From Lacinutrix jangbogonensis (lineage in GTDB: Bacteria; Bacteroidota; Bacteroidia; Flavobacteriales; Flavobacteriaceae), in NCBI RefSeq assembly GCF_000797445.1, contig NZ_JSWF01000028.1, positions 1-64,000 on the forward strand: 64,000 nucleotides of DNA, written 5' to 3'. Position 1 is the stretch's first letter. Every line of letters starts with the position of its first letter. A model generated the notes under the pieces. The model was not told where the DNA came from and did no database searches. It was given only the letters and a program-made list of their open reading frames with translations. Shown here in pieces: positions 63,061 through 64,000 of this stretch. Made by a program: the position numbers and the translations under genes.

Positions 63061-64000
63061 TTACCTCAAATTAATGCGCTTTCGCGCCTTATACCTAACA
63101 AATTCTAAAATGTCCTCGATAAGCTCATCTTCTTTTTTGTTTTCATCCATACTCTTTCCATTATAACCAGATTGGAAATAAATAGCTGTAACCAATTCGT
63201 TTTGTTTTTTTGGTTCTAAAAATGCAGCATAATATAGTTTTTTAGAATCTCCATAATCGTTTTTTGTATCCACTTTAAAAAAGTAGATTGTTCCTTTTTT
63301 ACCACTGTCTGTTTTAAACTGTTTTTCGGCTAAAAAAGAAATAGAATCTCTACCTGTTTCAATTTTTACAGTGCTAAATAGATGCGATTTAGCATATTTT
63401 AGTTGGGTAATTTCCTTTGATAAATATGGATTTTTAATACCTAAAGCGTATAGTTTATCAACTAATAGGGCTTGGTTTTTATATTCGTCTAATGTTTTGT
63501 TTTTAAGTTTTATTGGGATTTGTTCTTTTGCTTTTTCTAAAAGCACATAATAGGTTGTTAATGCTTCAGCGTTTTCGCAATCGATAAGCTTATCGAAAAA
63601 CCCTTCAGCTAGCGATTCTTTTCTAAAAGGAAAAATTAGTTTTACATAACTATACAGTGAGCTGTTTCTAGAGCTGTAACCAGATTTCTGACTTAAACTG
63701 CGTTTAATTTCAATTTTTCCATCGTTAATAATAGCTTTTTTGTGCTTTTTATAGTCTTTAGGTTTTATAATACTGCTGTCTTTTAATCGTGCTAATAAAT
63801 TGTAAATGGGTTCTTTATATTCTTGAACACTAGTATATTCTAAAAGTTCAGGAAACAACTCTTTTTTAAGTTCTAAAGAGTCTTTGTAAGTATAGAAAAG
63901 AGACTTTAGAGCATATTGTTCTAGTGGCAAATCTTTTCGCATTAATGCCAAAACATCTTTGTAATATTTCTCTTCTTTTTTATTTAACAATGCTTTTAAA
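63061..64000 (-). CDS. Unknown protein, 5' end outside the window
   Basis: At least 310 residues. The frame stays open to the window edge (the codons before the TTG at 63990 read Leu-Lys-Ala), so the true start lies beyond 64000. The visible part is rich in Lys, Glu and Leu, largely helical, with a more beta-rich C-terminal region (about STVKIETGRDSISFL onwards, then GTIYFFKVDTKND and YYAAFLEP). I do not recognise it. It runs into the small membrane protein gene with an 8-base gap. Confidence 0.6.
   Translation of the reverse strand, partial: LKALLNKKEEKYYKDVLALMRKDLPLEQYALKSLFYTYKDSLELKKELFPELLEYTSVQEYKEPIYNLLARLKDSSIIKPKDYKKHKKAIINDGKIEIKRSLSQKSGYSSRNSSLYSYVKLIFPFRKESLAEGFFDKLIDCENAEALTTYYVLLEKAKEQIPIKLKNKTLDEYKNQALLVDKLYALGIKNPYLSKEITQLKYAKSHLFSTVKIETGRDSISFLAEKQFKTDSGKKGTIYFFKVDTKNDYGDSKKLYYAAFLEPKKQNELVTAIYFQSGYNGKSMDENKKEDELIEDILEFVRYKARKRINLR

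Overview
The window is low-GC chromosomal DNA from a member of the Bacteroidota, almost certainly a Flavobacteriaceae species of marine type; the genus cannot be fixed from the sequence alone. The evidence is the type IX secretion and gliding genes (SprE/PorW-like, GldH), secreted proteins with C-terminal type IX sorting domains, DUF5687, DUF4292 and DUF5011 families, promoters of the TAnnTTTG type, and an F1Fo operon whose beta and epsilon genes are not adjacent.

Layout. 1-1.4 kb: a transposase gene without a recognisable start codon, followed by a small membrane-protein gene that may have lost its 5' end. 1.5-3.7 kb: a two-gene ABC exporter. 3.9-12.7 kb: SprE/PorW-like lipoprotein, bactofilin, two small ATP-synthase-associated membrane proteins, then atpB-E-F-H-A-G, closed by a strong terminator. 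12.9-14.1 kb: two tandem paralogous lipoproteins of unknown function. 14.3-20.8 kb: an envelope-assembly series (flippase, dUTPase, sugar-nucleotide transferase, TPR protein, DUF4292 lipoprotein, EnvC-like murein hydrolase activator). 20.9-31.2 kb: housekeeping genes (thioesterase, HU-like/SPOR protein, dprA, trpS, plsC, recA) and an ECF sigma factor coupled to a protein that combines an inner-membrane anchor with an apparent outer-membrane beta-barrel. 31.2-43.7 kb: a possible 30-codon lipopeptide gene, trhO, ricT-gldH-PBP1A, a CoA-transferase pair, a two-domain peptide-type ABC ATPase, and a large secreted M43 metalloprotease with internal repeats. 44-50.1 kb: a DUF4386 membrane protein, a PolB-like exonuclease, and a di-haem lipoprotein next to a giant FG-GAP/ASPIC secreted protein. 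50.3-61.4 kb, all on the minus strand: a haem-synthesis region (hemA, a hemC-hemD fusion, tRNA-Ser(GGA), then hemE-EI24-GNAT-tautomerase-hemF-YchJ-hemB-CNNM-ogt in one tightly packed series) and a serine hydrolase. 61.6 kb to the end: an AraC-type regulator divergent from hemA, and two unknown genes, one cut by the window edge.

Most of the window is ordinary core genome. The parts that best repay a second look are the sigma factor/trans-envelope barrel pair, the nested inverted repeats between hemA and the AraC regulator, the isolated micro-ORF with its own terminator, the tandem lipoproteins with duplicated leaders, and the tetrapyrrole operon with its non-haem passengers. I do not see a clearly new mobile defence system, CRISPR array, prophage or secondary-metabolite cluster.
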